A stretch of 64,000 nt of DNA from CAKXIK01 sp050947015 (GCA_050947015.1 JBMNVT010000011.1:27799-91798); one strand, 5' to 3'; counted from the stretch's first letter, positions 14,723 to 23,674 are shown. The notes: generated from the sequence alone by a model not told the origin. A program made the numbers and translations.

Positions 14723-15913
14723 TCATTTCAGTTGGAAATAATTCAGCGGATTCACCGGTGTCCCGCGGATCAGCACGCCGAAATGCAGGTGAGGCCCGGT
14801 CGAAATTCCCGAACTACCAACATAAGCGATCGCCTGTCCTTTTTTCACCGTTTGCCCGGCTTTGACCAAAAGGCCGCTGGTGTGTCCGTAAAGCGTGGCA
14901 ATACCGCCGCCGTGATCGATCTGCACATAAATTCCGTAAACGGCGTTATTGTACGAGGCGACCGCGACCACGCCGGAATCCGCTGCAACGATTGTTTTTC
15001 CATAGATCCCTGCGCCGGAAATATCGATCCCGCGGTGATTATTGGCTCCTCCAAAATACTGCGTAATGTTCGACTTGCGGGAGTACCCGGGCATCGGCCA
15101 GATAAAGCTGCCGGTACTCACCGGCTTGTTCGCGTTTGCATTTGCCTCCTGTTGCTTGTAATAATCAATCCACCACTGCTTGATTTCCTCATCGGCCTTG
15201 GCAAACGCGGCGTTGATTTCCTTTTGTCTGGCTGCGGTAACGGCCTGCGAGGCCTGCAATTCTCTGGAAATGCGTTCGCTTTCCGCCATTGCGCTCTGCA
15301 GCTGCTGCTTTTGGGAGTCATACTGTGTTTTCGCCTCGGCAAGCTGCGCGCGGTCGGCCTCAATGCTCTCCTTTTCGGCTCTGATGCTCTCGCTCTGCGT
15401 CTTCAGCGAGGAAATAATGCTCTGGTCATGGTCGCTGATCGCCTGAACAAACTGCGAGCGGTTCAAAAAATCGGTCACATTGTCGGCGGAAAATAAAATA
15501 TCGAGCATCGATGCCTCGCCAAGCATGTAAATCGCCTTCAGGCGCGCCTTCAACGTTGCAAAATTGGAGCTGATCTGTGCCTCCGCTTCGGAAATCTGCG
15601 CCTCTTTTTCCGAAATCTGCGCGTCATAACCGGAAATCTGCGCATTCAGGTTATCAATTTGTCCCTGCGCATTGGCAATTTTCAGCTGCAGCGACTGCTG
15701 GTATGCTGCCTGAGACTGCTGCTGATTCTTCAGGTTCTTGAGCTGCGCGTCCAGCTTGGCCTGCTCCTGTTTCAGCGCGTTGAGCTTGTTCTGCAGCTGG
15801 GAAAGGCTCGTGGCCGCGTCCGCCCGGCATGCGGCTGCCGGAGCGGCAAATACCGCGCCGATTACCAGCACCGCGCAAAGCAGCGCCGAAATCCATCGAA
15901 GCTTTTTATTCAT
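14723..15913 (-). CDS. Secreted coiled-coil M23 (LytM) peptidoglycan hydrolase
   Basis: 396 aa. A signal peptide of about 32 residues (ending near AAPAAACRA) is followed by a long heptad-rich coiled coil (about 35-245, repeated AQISEKEAQISEAE-like blocks), a linker, and a C-terminal M23 domain. The zinc ligands are present: His and Asp in NNHRGIDISG, and HLHF in GPHLHFGV. The gene overlaps ftsX by 8 nt. Coiled coil plus LytM beside FtsEX is the layout of EnvC-like partners that FtsX switches on at the septum; Bacillus and Streptococcus use NlpC/P60 (CwlO) or CHAP (PcsB) enzymes instead. Here the M23 domain looks catalytically complete, unlike EnvC itself. Confidence 0.92.
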   Translation of the reverse strand: MNKKLRWISALLCAVLVIGAVFAAPAAACRADAATSLSQLQNKLNALKQEQAKLDAQLKNLKNQQQSQAAYQQSLQLKIANAQGQIDNLNAQISGYDAQISEKEAQISEAEAQISSNFATLKARLKAIYMLGEASMLDILFSADNVTDFLNRSQFVQAISDHDQSIISSLKTQSESIRAEKESIEADRAQLAEAKTQYDSQKQQLQSAMAESERISRELQASQAVTAARQKEINAAFAKADEEIKQWWIDYYKQQEANANANKPVSTGSFIWPMPGYSRKSNITQYFGGANNHRGIDISGAGIYGKTIVAADSGVVAVASYNNAVYGIYVQIDHGGGIATLYGHTSGLLVKAGQTVKKGQAIAYVGSSGISTGPHLHFGVLIRGTPVNPLNYFQLK

Positions 15914-16805
15914 AAAGATCTCCTCCTTCGCTTTTCAAATACTTCCCGATGGAAATTACGCCGCCAATTGCGCCGAAAATAACACCCGCGCCGAGGAACG
16001 CGGCGGCAAACAGCCAGCGGTAACGGTCAAAGCTGACCAGCGAAAAGAACATCTCGCTCCCCCAGCTGACATTGTTGTAAATATAATCGATCAGCAGCGT
16101 TGCCAGCACACCGGACAGGATTCCGATAACAACGCCCTCCGCCACAAACGGAACGCGGATAAACCAATCCGTCGCGCCGACGGACTTCATAATGCTGATC
16201 TCCTTGCGACGGTTGAACATCGTCACGCGGATCGTGTTCGTAATGATAAACATGGAAACCACAATCAGCAGCGCAATAATCCAGATCAGCGTCCCGTTGA
16301 CCGTGTGCTCCACCTGTGTAATCTTTTTCGGCACATCGCTCTCGCCGCGCACCTTCTGAACGCCGTCAAGCTCCTGGAGCAGTGCGACGGTAGCGTCGTA
16401 CTGCTCCAGATCCGAAAGCGTCACGCGGTACGCGTTCGGCAGAGGATTGTCGGCAGCAAGCTCGTCAAGGAGCGCCTCGCCGTTTTCCACCTGATCCATC
16501 AACTCCTGCAGTCCCTCATCCTTCGTCACCAGCGTGGTTTCGGAGACATTTGGAATTTTGCTGATCTCGTCCCCGACCTTGACTGCTTCCAGCACGCCCA
16601 CGTTATCGTTCAGGTAAACCATCACCAGATTGTTCTGTTCCACCTTGGACATGATAGACGCCACATTAAGAGAAAGCAACACAGAGCCGCCGCTGAGCAG
16701 CATGCACGAAATCAAAACCCCAACCGATGCAAAAGACATCAGCCGGTTGCTCCAGAAATTGCGGATTCCCTCGCGCAGAAGGTACCCGATACTGCCGATT
16801 TTCAT
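15906..16805 (-). CDS. ftsX: Cell-division ABC permease FtsX
   Basis: 299 aa with the FtsX plan: cytoplasmic N-terminus, TM1 near residues 22-44, an extracytoplasmic domain of about 110 residues, then three TMs (WIIALLIVVSMFII, GILSGVLATLLI, AAAFLGAGVIFGAIGG). Works with FtsE to gate peptidoglycan hydrolysis. Start ATG at 16805 with GAGGT upstream; 44 nt after ftsE, overlapping the M23 gene. Confidence 0.95.
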   Translation of the reverse strand: MKIGSIGYLLREGIRNFWSNRLMSFASVGVLISCMLLSGGSVLLSLNVASIMSKVEQNNLVMVYLNDNVGVLEAVKVGDEISKIPNVSETTLVTKDEGLQELMDQVENGEALLDELAADNPLPNAYRVTLSDLEQYDATVALLQELDGVQKVRGESDVPKKITQVEHTVNGTLIWIIALLIVVSMFIITNTIRVTMFNRRKEISIMKSVGATDWFIRVPFVAEGVVIGILSGVLATLLIDYIYNNVSWGSEMFFSLVSFDRYRWLFAAAFLGAGVIFGAIGGVISIGKYLKSEGGDLYE

Positions 16806-16849
16806 AAATATAACCTCACCTTTCCGCTGTGCTGCAGGCTGATCGCCGG

Positions 16850-17542
16850 TCAGGCGTCCGCGCCCCGGCCAAGCCCGGGGTTGGCGGTGTCTGCCACCAC
16901 ACAGCCGTCGCTGATTTCCACCACGCGGCGGTGAAAGCGTTTGACAAGCTGATGCTCATGCGTCACCATCAGAACGGTGGTTCCGCGGCGGTTGATCTCA
17001 TTGAGCAGATCAACAATTTCATAGGAAAGCGTGGGATCAATATTGCCGGTAGGCTCGTCCGCGATAATCAGGCCGGGGTTGTTGACCAGCGCGCGGGCCA
17101 GCCCCACCCGCTGCTGCTCGCCGCCGGAAAGCTCGGTCGGCAGGCAGCGCGCCTTCTCCTCCAGCCCCACCAGCGAAAGAATGTACGGCACACGCTTACG
17201 GATTTCCCGCGAGGATGCTCCGACCACATGCATGGCAAACGCCACGTTGTCATACACCGTCATCTTATCAATCAGGCGAAAATCCTGAAACACAATTCCC
17301 ATGGTGCGGCGCAGAAACGGAACGTCGCGGTGGCGCACGGTGGAAAGCTTGCGTCCGTTAACAATAATCTCGCCGCCGCTAGGAACCTCTTCCCGCATAA
17401 TCAGCTTGAGAAACGTGCTTTTCCCTGCGCCGGACGCGCCGACAATAAACACAAATTCGCCTTTCTGCACATTCAGGCTCACATTTTTGAGCGCCACGGT
17501 GCCGTTGTCATACGTCTTGGAAACATTGCGGAATTCAACCAT
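16850..17542 (-). CDS. ftsE: Cell-division ATP-binding protein FtsE
   Basis: 230 aa ABC ATPase. Walker A GASGAGKST, signature LSGGEQQRV, Walker B LIIADEPT and the switch His (MVTHEH) are intact. Partner of FtsX, encoded just downstream. The ATG at 17542 begins MVEFRNVSKTYDNG, the typical FtsE N-terminus. Preceded by a 104-nt spacer holding a GC-rich inverted repeat without a clear U-run. Confidence 0.96.
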   Translation of the reverse strand: MVEFRNVSKTYDNGTVALKNVSLNVQKGEFVFIVGASGAGKSTFLKLIMREEVPSGGEIIVNGRKLSTVRHRDVPFLRRTMGIVFQDFRLIDKMTVYDNVAFAMHVVGASSREIRKRVPYILSLVGLEEKARCLPTELSGGEQQRVGLARALVNNPGLIIADEPTGNIDPTLSYEIVDLLNEINRRGTTVLMVTHEHQLVKRFHRRVVEISDGCVVADTANPGLGRGADA

Positions 17543-17646
17543 GCGCCGGCCTCACTTTCCAATAATTTGATATTTATGCCATGAACTTCAAAGCTCCCCC
17601 TCCTGCGCGCAGGAAGGAGAGCCGTGCTTAAAAAGTTCAGTTCGAA

Positions 17647-18732
17647 TCAGTACTTAATCGGATTCGCCGTCAGGTATTTCTTAACCATCAAGGCCACCTT
17701 GAACACAATGGCGTCCTCAAACTCGCGCAGGTCAAGCCCGGTGAGCTTCTTGATTTTCTCCAAACGGTAAACCAGCGTGTTGCGGTGCACAAACAGCTTG
17801 CGGCTTGTTTCGGAAACATTGAGATTGTTTTCAAAAAAACGCTGAATGGTAAAGAGCGTCTCCTGATCGAGCGATTCGATGGAGCCTTTGGAAAACACCT
17901 CGCGCAGGAACATTTCGCACAGCGTGGTCGGCAGCTGGTAAATCAGGCGGGCAATGCCGAGATTGTCGTAGCTGACAATCGTCTTTTCGGTATCGAACAC
18001 CTTGCCGACCTCCAGCGAAATCTGTGCCTCCTTAAACGAGCGCGCCAGATCCTTGATGCCCGAGGTAGTGGTGCCGATACCAACGATCACATGCGTATAA
18101 AACTCACTGCTGAGCGTGTCCACAATTGAGCTTGCAAGCTTTTCAAGATCCTTGGTGCCAATGCCCGCGCGGATCTCTTTTACGATTGCGATATCGTTTT
18201 CATTGATATTGATGACAAAATCCTTGTTTTTGTCCGGGAACAGGTTCTGCACAATATCATAAACCGAAATATCTGTCTTGGAAACCACACGAACCAGCAT
18301 ACACACGCGCGTCACATCGGAGTTGAAGTGCAGCTCGCGCGCTTTCAGGTAGATATCTCCGGGCAGAATATTGTCAAGAATTACATTCTTAATAAAATTG
18401 CCGCGATCGTATTTTTCATCATAATACTGTTTGATGCTGCTCATGGAGATGGCCAGCAGCGAAACATACTTCTGTGCAAGGTCATCGGTGCCCTCGACAA
18501 AAACGATATACTCGGCGCGCGGCTTGCTGCCGAACGTCTGATAGGTGTAACTGCCGATCACAAACGGCTCCGGATTGCTCAGCTGCTCGGTGGTAATATC
18601 CTCATTCACTTCCCCGATTTTGCCCAGCTCGCTGCAGGCAATCGTCACAGAGGTCTCGTCCACCACGCCGATCGTTCGATCGATGGCGTCTTTCATCTGA
18701 TGCACGACACTTTGGAAAAGTCTGTTTGACAT
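17647..18732 (-). CDS. CdaR/PucR-family transcriptional regulator
   Basis: About 361 aa. The ATG at 18732 (MSNRLFQSV) has GAGGGGAA 6 nt upstream. The C-terminus holds the PucR-type helix-turn-helix: FFENNLNVSETSRKLFVHRN followed by TLVYRLEKIKKLTGLDLRE. The middle resembles a GGDEF-like CdaR domain and the N-terminus is a sensory region without a recognisable ligand motif. It lies directly upstream of ftsE in the same direction. Its promoter has a perfect palindrome at the predicted start site, suggesting autoregulation. Confidence 0.88.
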   Translation of the reverse strand: MSNRLFQSVVHQMKDAIDRTIGVVDETSVTIACSELGKIGEVNEDITTEQLSNPEPFVIGSYTYQTFGSKPRAEYIVFVEGTDDLAQKYVSLLAISMSSIKQYYDEKYDRGNFIKNVILDNILPGDIYLKARELHFNSDVTRVCMLVRVVSKTDISVYDIVQNLFPDKNKDFVININENDIAIVKEIRAGIGTKDLEKLASSIVDTLSSEFYTHVIVGIGTTTSGIKDLARSFKEAQISLEVGKVFDTEKTIVSYDNLGIARLIYQLPTTLCEMFLREVFSKGSIESLDQETLFTIQRFFENNLNVSETSRKLFVHRNTLVYRLEKIKKLTGLDLREFEDAIVFKVALMVKKYLTANPIKY

Positions 18733-18872
18733 AACATTCCCCTCACTTCTGTTTGATATATACGACCTTTCGGCCCGCACCCTTCGGGCGATCTTTCCGG
18801 GAAAACGATTTTGGCAAACCGGCTGAAATACATTCTGCCGGAGCCTGTGGTTGTTTGACCCACCGAAAAGGT

Positions 18873-18924
18873 GTACGTTTCAACGTACTTCTTTTATTTT
18901 ACATAATCAAGCTTATTTTTGCAA
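18873..18924 (-). promoter_or_regulatory. Promoter and palindromic operator of the CdaR-like gene
   Basis: Minus-strand TTGCAA (18924-18919), 17-nt spacer, TAAAAT (18901-18896). The 16-nt perfect palindrome GTACGTTTCAACGTAC (18873-18888) begins about 7 nt downstream of the -10, at the expected start of transcription. The leader to the ATG is about 160 nt. Confidence 0.7.
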
Positions 18925-19024
18925 CCGTTTCCGTTCGGAAATGAATGGTTTTTGCAGAAAAGAGCCTCTGTTTACAAAAAATTAACATTTTCACGCTGCA
19001 AAATTCGCCCTCTGCCCCGGAATT

Positions 19025-19984
19025 TTACCGGATTGTGGTGATGTCAATATCAGAATAAGCGTCGGCATACTCCACCTTCTGCACGGCAGTCTTTTCGCTG
19101 ACCGCCGTGTTGAGCCCGGCGTAATAGTCGTCTTCCAGCAAAGAAGAAAGATTGTTGACCAGATATTGTTCTTCCATCGGCAGACGCAGAATGATGTGGT
19201 AGCCAAATTGACTTTCCACGGGGTCGCTAATCTCGTTTTCCTTCAGCGCAAACGTCGTAGTCTCAAAACTTTCCACCATTTTGCCGGTGGTAAAATAATA
19301 ACCGTCCGGGCTGCTTTCCATACCGGGATCCTCGCCGTATTTCCGAACCAGTTCGTCAAAATCGCCGCCCGCCTGAGCCAGCGCGGCAACGTCCTGTGCC
19401 TTTTTCAGCTTTTCGGCCTTGTCCGCTTCTTCATTATCGGCCAGTTTGTCAAACTGGATCAGAATATGTTTGGCGCGAACGTAATTCTTCTGAATCGTTT
19501 CTTTTTGGGTTTCATAAACATAGCGGTTCTGCAGCTGAGCAAACTCCACCGCCTGCCGGTAGCTTTCTTCAGTATAATAGTTTTCCGTCAGCGCCTGCTG
19601 ATAGCTTTCGGTGCTGCCATAATAGGTTTTTAGGCTCTCCAACTGAGCCTCCACGTTTTCGTTGTCTGCATCGGTCAGCGCCACATTGCTTTCGTCCAGA
19701 ATCGCCTGCATGGCGTACTTGCTCTGCAGCTGTGCCAGAACGCTTGTTTTCAGCGTTTCTTTGGCAGCAACATTGTCGTTCCAGTAGGCGTCGTCGCCTT
19801 TGTCGTACTGCGCCTTTAAATACAGGTAGTATGTGCGGTATTCCTCCACCGTAACGGGGCTGCCGTCAATCGTCAGCAGCGTGGTGTCGGCCGCAAGCGG
19901 CTGCTTGCCGGCGCCGCACCCGCCAAACGCCGTGCAAAGCAAAATCGCCGCCGACAACAGCGCAATCAAGCGAAATTTTTTCAT
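19025..19984 (-). CDS. PrsA-like parvulin foldase lipoprotein
   Basis: About 319 aa. A lipoprotein signal with the lipobox AFGGC (residues 18-22) is followed by a SurA/PrsA-like N-terminal chaperone region and a parvulin domain starting near AKHILIQF and ending SQFGYHIILRL, which keeps the family's FGYHII motif. Folds secreted proteins on the outer face of the membrane. The ATG at 19984 is preferred; an ATG four codons earlier abuts the AAAGGA site. Monocistronic, with its own promoter at 20089-20117. Confidence 0.9.
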   Translation of the reverse strand: MKKFRLIALLSAAILLCTAFGGCGAGKQPLAADTTLLTIDGSPVTVEEYRTYYLYLKAQYDKGDDAYWNDNVAAKETLKTSVLAQLQSKYAMQAILDESNVALTDADNENVEAQLESLKTYYGSTESYQQALTENYYTEESYRQAVEFAQLQNRYVYETQKETIQKNYVRAKHILIQFDKLADNEEADKAEKLKKAQDVAALAQAGGDFDELVRKYGEDPGMESSPDGYYFTTGKMVESFETTTFALKENEISDPVESQFGYHIILRLPMEEQYLVNNLSSLLEDDYYAGLNTAVSEKTAVQKVEYADAYSDIDITTIR

Positions 19985-20088
19985 GAAAGCTATCATTCCT
20001 TTTTATCATTTTGTATTCACAGAAAATGTTTTCCCTCTGAAATCCCGTGCATTTCATTTCTGCCGAAATTAAAAATGTTTCTTTTTCT

Positions 20089-20117
20089 ATTATGCTGGAA
20101 AAAGCTGAAAAAGTCAA
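20089..20117 (-). promoter_or_regulatory. Promoter of the PrsA-like gene
   Basis: Minus-strand TTGACT (20117-20112), 17-nt spacer, CATAAT (20094-20089); leader about 100 nt. The rest of the 298-nt divergent region up to 20282 shows no clear promoter for the plus-strand small genes. Confidence 0.65.
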
Positions 20118-20282
20118 AAGAAAATTCTGTGAAGCGAAAATATTGCTGTCGGCGGGGCATACTAACTTGGATTTGCAGCAGAACCCGATCACAGGCGTCA
20201 CATCGCGTTTTTCGGTCTCCTGCGGCGAATCGGCATGCAGAATTGCAAAAAGGATTTTATGTATAGAAAGGACCTGTCGATT

Positions 20283-20459
20283 ATGGCACAAAAATGTTCC
20301 GACCTTGCCGCGCTGCTTCGCGATGACGAAGAAGCGGCAAAATATTTTGCTTCCCTGCCGGATTATGTTCAGGAAACCATGCGGGAACGCTCCTCCAACA
20401 TCAACTCATTGCTCAGCTTGCGCGATTATGCCGAAAACCTGACGCGCGGAGACAATTGA
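20283..20459 (+). CDS. Small protein, first of a tandem paralogous pair
   Basis: 58 aa, not recognised. The ATG at 20283 has AAAGGA 10 nt upstream; longer starts would add unrelated sequence. The body carries YFASLPDYVQETM and ends LLSLRDYAENLTRGDN. It is predicted soluble, acidic and helical, with no signal or metal motif. The next gene, 28 nt downstream, encodes a protein with the same pattern, Y-F-x-x-L-P followed by L-x-x-L-(R/K)-(D/E)-Y-A-E, so the two arose by duplication. Similar small hypothetical proteins occur in Clostridia as far as I recall; function unknown. Confidence 0.7.
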   Translation: MAQKCSDLAALLRDDEEAAKYFASLPDYVQETMRERSSNINSLLSLRDYAENLTRGDN

Positions 20460-20487
20460 GCACCCGGGAAAGGACGTGAGCCAAACC

Positions 20488-20649
20488 ATGCCTGATCTGT
20501 TTCATTTCAGCCCCGAAATGCAGCTCTATTTTCAAACGCTGCCTGCAGAAACGCGTCAATCGGTTCTGCAAAGCAGCGCAAAGCTAAACTGCCTGGAGGA
20601 CTTAAAGGAATACGCCGAGCATTTCTGCGGACAAAAACCGGAACCCTAA
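20488..20649 (+). CDS. Small protein, second of a tandem paralogous pair
   Basis: 53 aa from ATG 20488; a GTG at 20476, four codons upstream, is an alternative because GGGAAAGGA sits close to it. It contains MQLYFQTLPAETRQSV and CLEDLKEYAEHFCG, aligning with the previous gene over almost the full length. Ends QKPEP. A strong terminator follows at 20737. No function can be assigned. Confidence 0.65.
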   Translation: MPDLFHFSPEMQLYFQTLPAETRQSVLQSSAKLNCLEDLKEYAEHFCGQKPEP

Positions 20650-20736
20650 CCAAGTTCACACACCCTGACGGCACTGCGACAGCTGTTTGCGAAAGCGCAA
20701 TTCCACCCCGGGAAAACGCTTTCACACTCTGCCAAA

Positions 20737-20778
20737 AACGGCCTCTGCTGCGAAACATCAGCAGAGGCCGTTTTTTAT
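20737..20778. terminator. Bidirectional intrinsic terminator
   Basis: 14-bp perfect stem (20737-20750 with 20759-20772), loop CGAAACAT, then six T on plus and a five-A run on the other side. Separates the small gene pair from the convergent lipoprotein gene. Confidence 0.9.
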
Positions 20779-20807
20779 GAAGGTTACAACCGCTCCAGCG
20801 GAATGAT

Positions 20808-22085
20808 TCAGCCGTTTTGTTCCGGCGGTTTTTTGATGTCCGTAATATCTTCGAAAAATGTTTTGTTGGTGTTTCCGGTCCGGTCAACCCTCTCCACCGT
20901 TCCGTCTGTTTTCACGGCGTATCCCCTCTGGACAGATACAATTTTTGTCCAGTCCTCGCAAAAGCCGACCGTTTCCAGCGTGGGAACACATCTCTGTCCC
21001 AGTGCAAAAACGCCGAGCCGGATCACACAGTTTTCCTCGTCGATCAGCAATTTTCCCTCGCCCGCACCGTTTTCCGGGTTCAGAAGGCCGTTTCCCGCCA
21101 TTTTTACAATACGCCGCGCCACTACGCACACGTTTCCCATGCCGTCGTCACAAAGCAGCGTCCCGTTCTTCATCAAAATCAGCTTCGCGCTCACCGCACT
21201 GCCGGGAAGCGTAAAGCCCGCGCTCTCAACGGCAGCCACACCGTCGTACGCCGCATAGTTCGGCAGCGGCAGCGCTGTTTCCCCGTCGCCGCCCTGCATC
21301 ACTTTTTCAATCGAATCTGTGTTCAGTCCCAGCGCAAGCGGAAAGCGTGCCGCCTTTAGCGTTCCTTTGATGGTCAGGCAGGTCAGCACCCCGTAATCGC
21401 AGCCCGATTCCTGGTACCCCTGCGTTTCCATTAGGCCCATCACAAAGTCGCCTGCCTGCAGCGAAAAATTCTGAAAAACAGTCTTCTGACCGCTTTGCTC
21501 TTTCAGCTCGATTCCATAAAGCTCACCGCCGGAGGTCATCGCCACCGGGACGCCGCTGTTTGCAAGCGTTTCGTCGTACAACAAAAAGGCGACTCCGTTC
21601 CAGTCCGCAATCAGTCTTCCGACGGAATTTGATTCCGAACTCCACCAAGACTCTCCGTGCCCCAGAATTTTTCCCTCTGCAACGGCGCAGCTGCCGTTCC
21701 CAAAAAACGTGCTGATTTTCTGTTCGGTATCCACCCACGGATGCTCCTGCCGGTATTTTTCCGCCGCATCCCGTGAAGCGGCTGTGGTCGTGTTCCAAAC
21801 AACCGCGCCGTCCATATTCAGATACCCCACATTATCACCCAGCAAGGGGTCAAAATACCAGTATAAGTCGGTTGTAAGCGGCTGTTTCAGCACTCCCGTC
21901 AAAGCGGCGTACGGCTGCGGGTAAGCCGGTTCCTGTTTACTCTCCGCCGAAGAAGCGGGCATCGGGCTGCAATCCGCTGCGGAAACCGGCTCCGGCTCGT
22001 TTGAAACCGGATTCATTGCGCCACATCCCGCCGTTGACAACATCCCGGTCAGAATTAACGCGCAAACACAAAGGAATCGTCGCAT
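20808..22085 (-). CDS. Predicted lipoprotein of unknown function
   Basis: About 425 aa. The ATG at 22085 (MRRFLC) has GGAGG 7 nt upstream. The signal peptide ends in the lipobox LSTAGC, then comes a Pro/Ser/Glu-rich linker, as in surface lipoproteins. The globular part has many Gly-turn-beta stretches. The last 80 residues (SVQRGYAVKTDGTVERVD) resemble one RCC1-type repeat, which may indicate a beta-propeller fold, but this is weak. Monocistronic, convergent with the small gene pair. Function not recognised. Confidence 0.75.
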   Translation of the reverse strand: MRRFLCVCALILTGMLSTAGCGAMNPVSNEPEPVSAADCSPMPASSAESKQEPAYPQPYAALTGVLKQPLTTDLYWYFDPLLGDNVGYLNMDGAVVWNTTTAASRDAAEKYRQEHPWVDTEQKISTFFGNGSCAVAEGKILGHGESWWSSESNSVGRLIADWNGVAFLLYDETLANSGVPVAMTSGGELYGIELKEQSGQKTVFQNFSLQAGDFVMGLMETQGYQESGCDYGVLTCLTIKGTLKAARFPLALGLNTDSIEKVMQGGDGETALPLPNYAAYDGVAAVESAGFTLPGSAVSAKLILMKNGTLLCDDGMGNVCVVARRIVKMAGNGLLNPENGAGEGKLLIDEENCVIRLGVFALGQRCVPTLETVGFCEDWTKIVSVQRGYAVKTDGTVERVDRTGNTNKTFFEDITDIKKPPEQNG

Positions 22086-22103
22086 GGGAAGACCTCCTGT
22101 CAC

Positions 22104-22396
22104 AGCAAATCTTTAGGGGCGCTTGTTTTTATTTTACTTCTCTTTGCGGGATCCGTCAATAAAAGTAACAGAATTGTAACTATTTGCAATCTTTTTGTAG
22201 TTTTACAGAAAATCAAAGTGGGGGAAACAGGGCTTTCTTCGGTTTCTTTTACCGGATTGCTTTAAAAAAATGAATTTTTTCACAGAATTTAATCGCAAAA
22301 AACAGGAAAAAAAGCTTTTTGAAAATACTCTGGTCGTAAAATACTTTTAAAAAAACGGATTTTGCTGCAGTCTCTTCCAATTGGCCCGCAACGCGT
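22104..22396. other. AT-rich intergenic region
   Basis: Between the divergent lipoprotein and aminotransferase genes. A- and T-rich tracts dominate 22180-22370; no ORF or clear hairpin seen. It probably holds the promoter of the lipoprotein gene, but I could not pick a convincing pair of boxes. Confidence 0.4.
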
Positions 22397-22402
22397 TATA
22401 AT
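22397..22402 (+). promoter_or_regulatory. Probable -10 box of the aminotransferase gene
   Basis: A perfect TATAAT about 100 nt before the start. The best -35 (TTCCAA, 22375-22380, spacer 16) matches only half of the consensus, so an activator may be involved. Confidence 0.45.
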
Positions 22403-22501
22403 AGCGGCAAAGTAAGAAAAACTAACGAACCAGTTACATTAAGTGTGTGGCCGGGTTCCCGGGCGTTCTTTGGGTTAACAGCATAAGGGAGATGTTGCGT
22501 G

Positions 22502-23674
22502 ATGGATTACAGCAAAATTTTGACCAGAACCGTACAACAGGTAAAACCGTCGGGAATCCGTCGTTTTTTCGATTTGGCAAACCAGATGGACGACGTGATT
22601 TCCCTGGGTATTGGAGAACCTGATTTTCAGACGCCGGAGCACATCGGCCGCGCGGGCATTGCATCCATTCAGCAGGGTAAGACCTTTTATTCGCCAAACC
22701 GCGGCTTTTTGGAGCTGCGTGAAGAGGTTTCAAAATATTTCAGCCGCCGCTTTGGTGCTGCATACGACGCCAACAGCGAAATCCTGATGACGGCGGGCGG
22801 TTCCGAGGCCATTGACGCCTGTATCCGCGCAATAGTCGCCCCGGGCGACGAGGTGATTATTCCGCAGCCTTGCTTTGTCTGTTACGAACCGCTGACTCAG
22901 CTTGCGGGAGGCGTTCCGGTCACTGTGGAAACCAAAGCCGAGGACAGTTTCCGCCTGACCGCCGAAGCGCTGCGCAACGCGATCACGCCGAAAACCAGGC
23001 TGCTGATTCTTTCTTACCCGAACAATCCGACCGGCGCCGTGATGCGCCGCAAAGATCTGGAAGCCATTGCGGATGTGATCCGCGGAACCGATATCATGGT
23101 CCTTTCTGACGAGATTTACGCCGAGTTGACCTATGGCGGGGAACACCACGTTTGTTTTGCCGCCATTGACGGCATGCGCGAGCATTCAGTCATTGTCAGC
23201 GGCTTTTCCAAGGCATATTCCATGACCGGCTGGCGGCTCGGTTACGCGCTCGGCCCGGCGGATGTGATTGGCGCAATGACAAAGATTCATCAATTCGGCA
23301 TTATGTGCGCCTCCTCCATTACGCAAAACGCCGCCGTCGAAGCGCTGCGCCGTGGGGACGCCGACATTGAGGCCATGCGCACGGAATACGACAAGCGCCG
23401 CAGCTATATCGTCTCCCGCTGTGCGGAGATCGGCATGCCGTGCTTTGCCCCGGAAGGCGCGTTTTATGTTTTTCCGGACATCCGTTCCTTCGGCCTTTCC
23501 TCCGAGGAGTTTTGCGCGCACCTGCTGCACGAATTCCACGTTGCCATTATTCCCGGCTCGGCCTTTGGCGCCGGCGGCGAGGGCTTTGCCCGCGTTTCGT
23601 ACTCCTATTCGCTCGATCACATTGAAAAAGCATTCGACCGCATTGAAGCATTCGTTTCGTCGCTCAAAAAATAA
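22502..23674 (+). CDS. Class I/II PLP-dependent aminotransferase
   Basis: 390 aa fold-type I aminotransferase of the aspartate/aromatic group. The PLP lysine is in SGFSKAYSMTGWRLGY (near residue 235), with the conserved SYPNNPTGAV and DEIYAELTY stretches and an arginine near the C-terminus (FARVSYS) for the substrate carboxylate. The true amino donor cannot be told from sequence. GGGAG precedes the ATG by 10 nt; an in-frame GTG just before it is also possible. Monocistronic, ending at a strong terminator. Confidence 0.92.
   Translation: MDYSKILTRTVQQVKPSGIRRFFDLANQMDDVISLGIGEPDFQTPEHIGRAGIASIQQGKTFYSPNRGFLELREEVSKYFSRRFGAAYDANSEILMTAGGSEAIDACIRAIVAPGDEVIIPQPCFVCYEPLTQLAGGVPVTVETKAEDSFRLTAEALRNAITPKTRLLILSYPNNPTGAVMRRKDLEAIADVIRGTDIMVLSDEIYAELTYGGEHHVCFAAIDGMREHSVIVSGFSKAYSMTGWRLGYALGPADVIGAMTKIHQFGIMCASSITQNAAVEALRRGDADIEAMRTEYDKRRSYIVSRCAEIGMPCFAPEGAFYVFPDIRSFGLSSEEFCAHLLHEFHVAIIPGSAFGAGGEGFARVSYSYSLDHIEKAFDRIEAFVSSLKK

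Noticed and set aside
17583..17625. GC-rich inverted repeat between the CdaR-like gene and ftsE as a terminator
   Set aside because: Arms are imperfect and no U-run follows on the minus strand, so termination is not supported.
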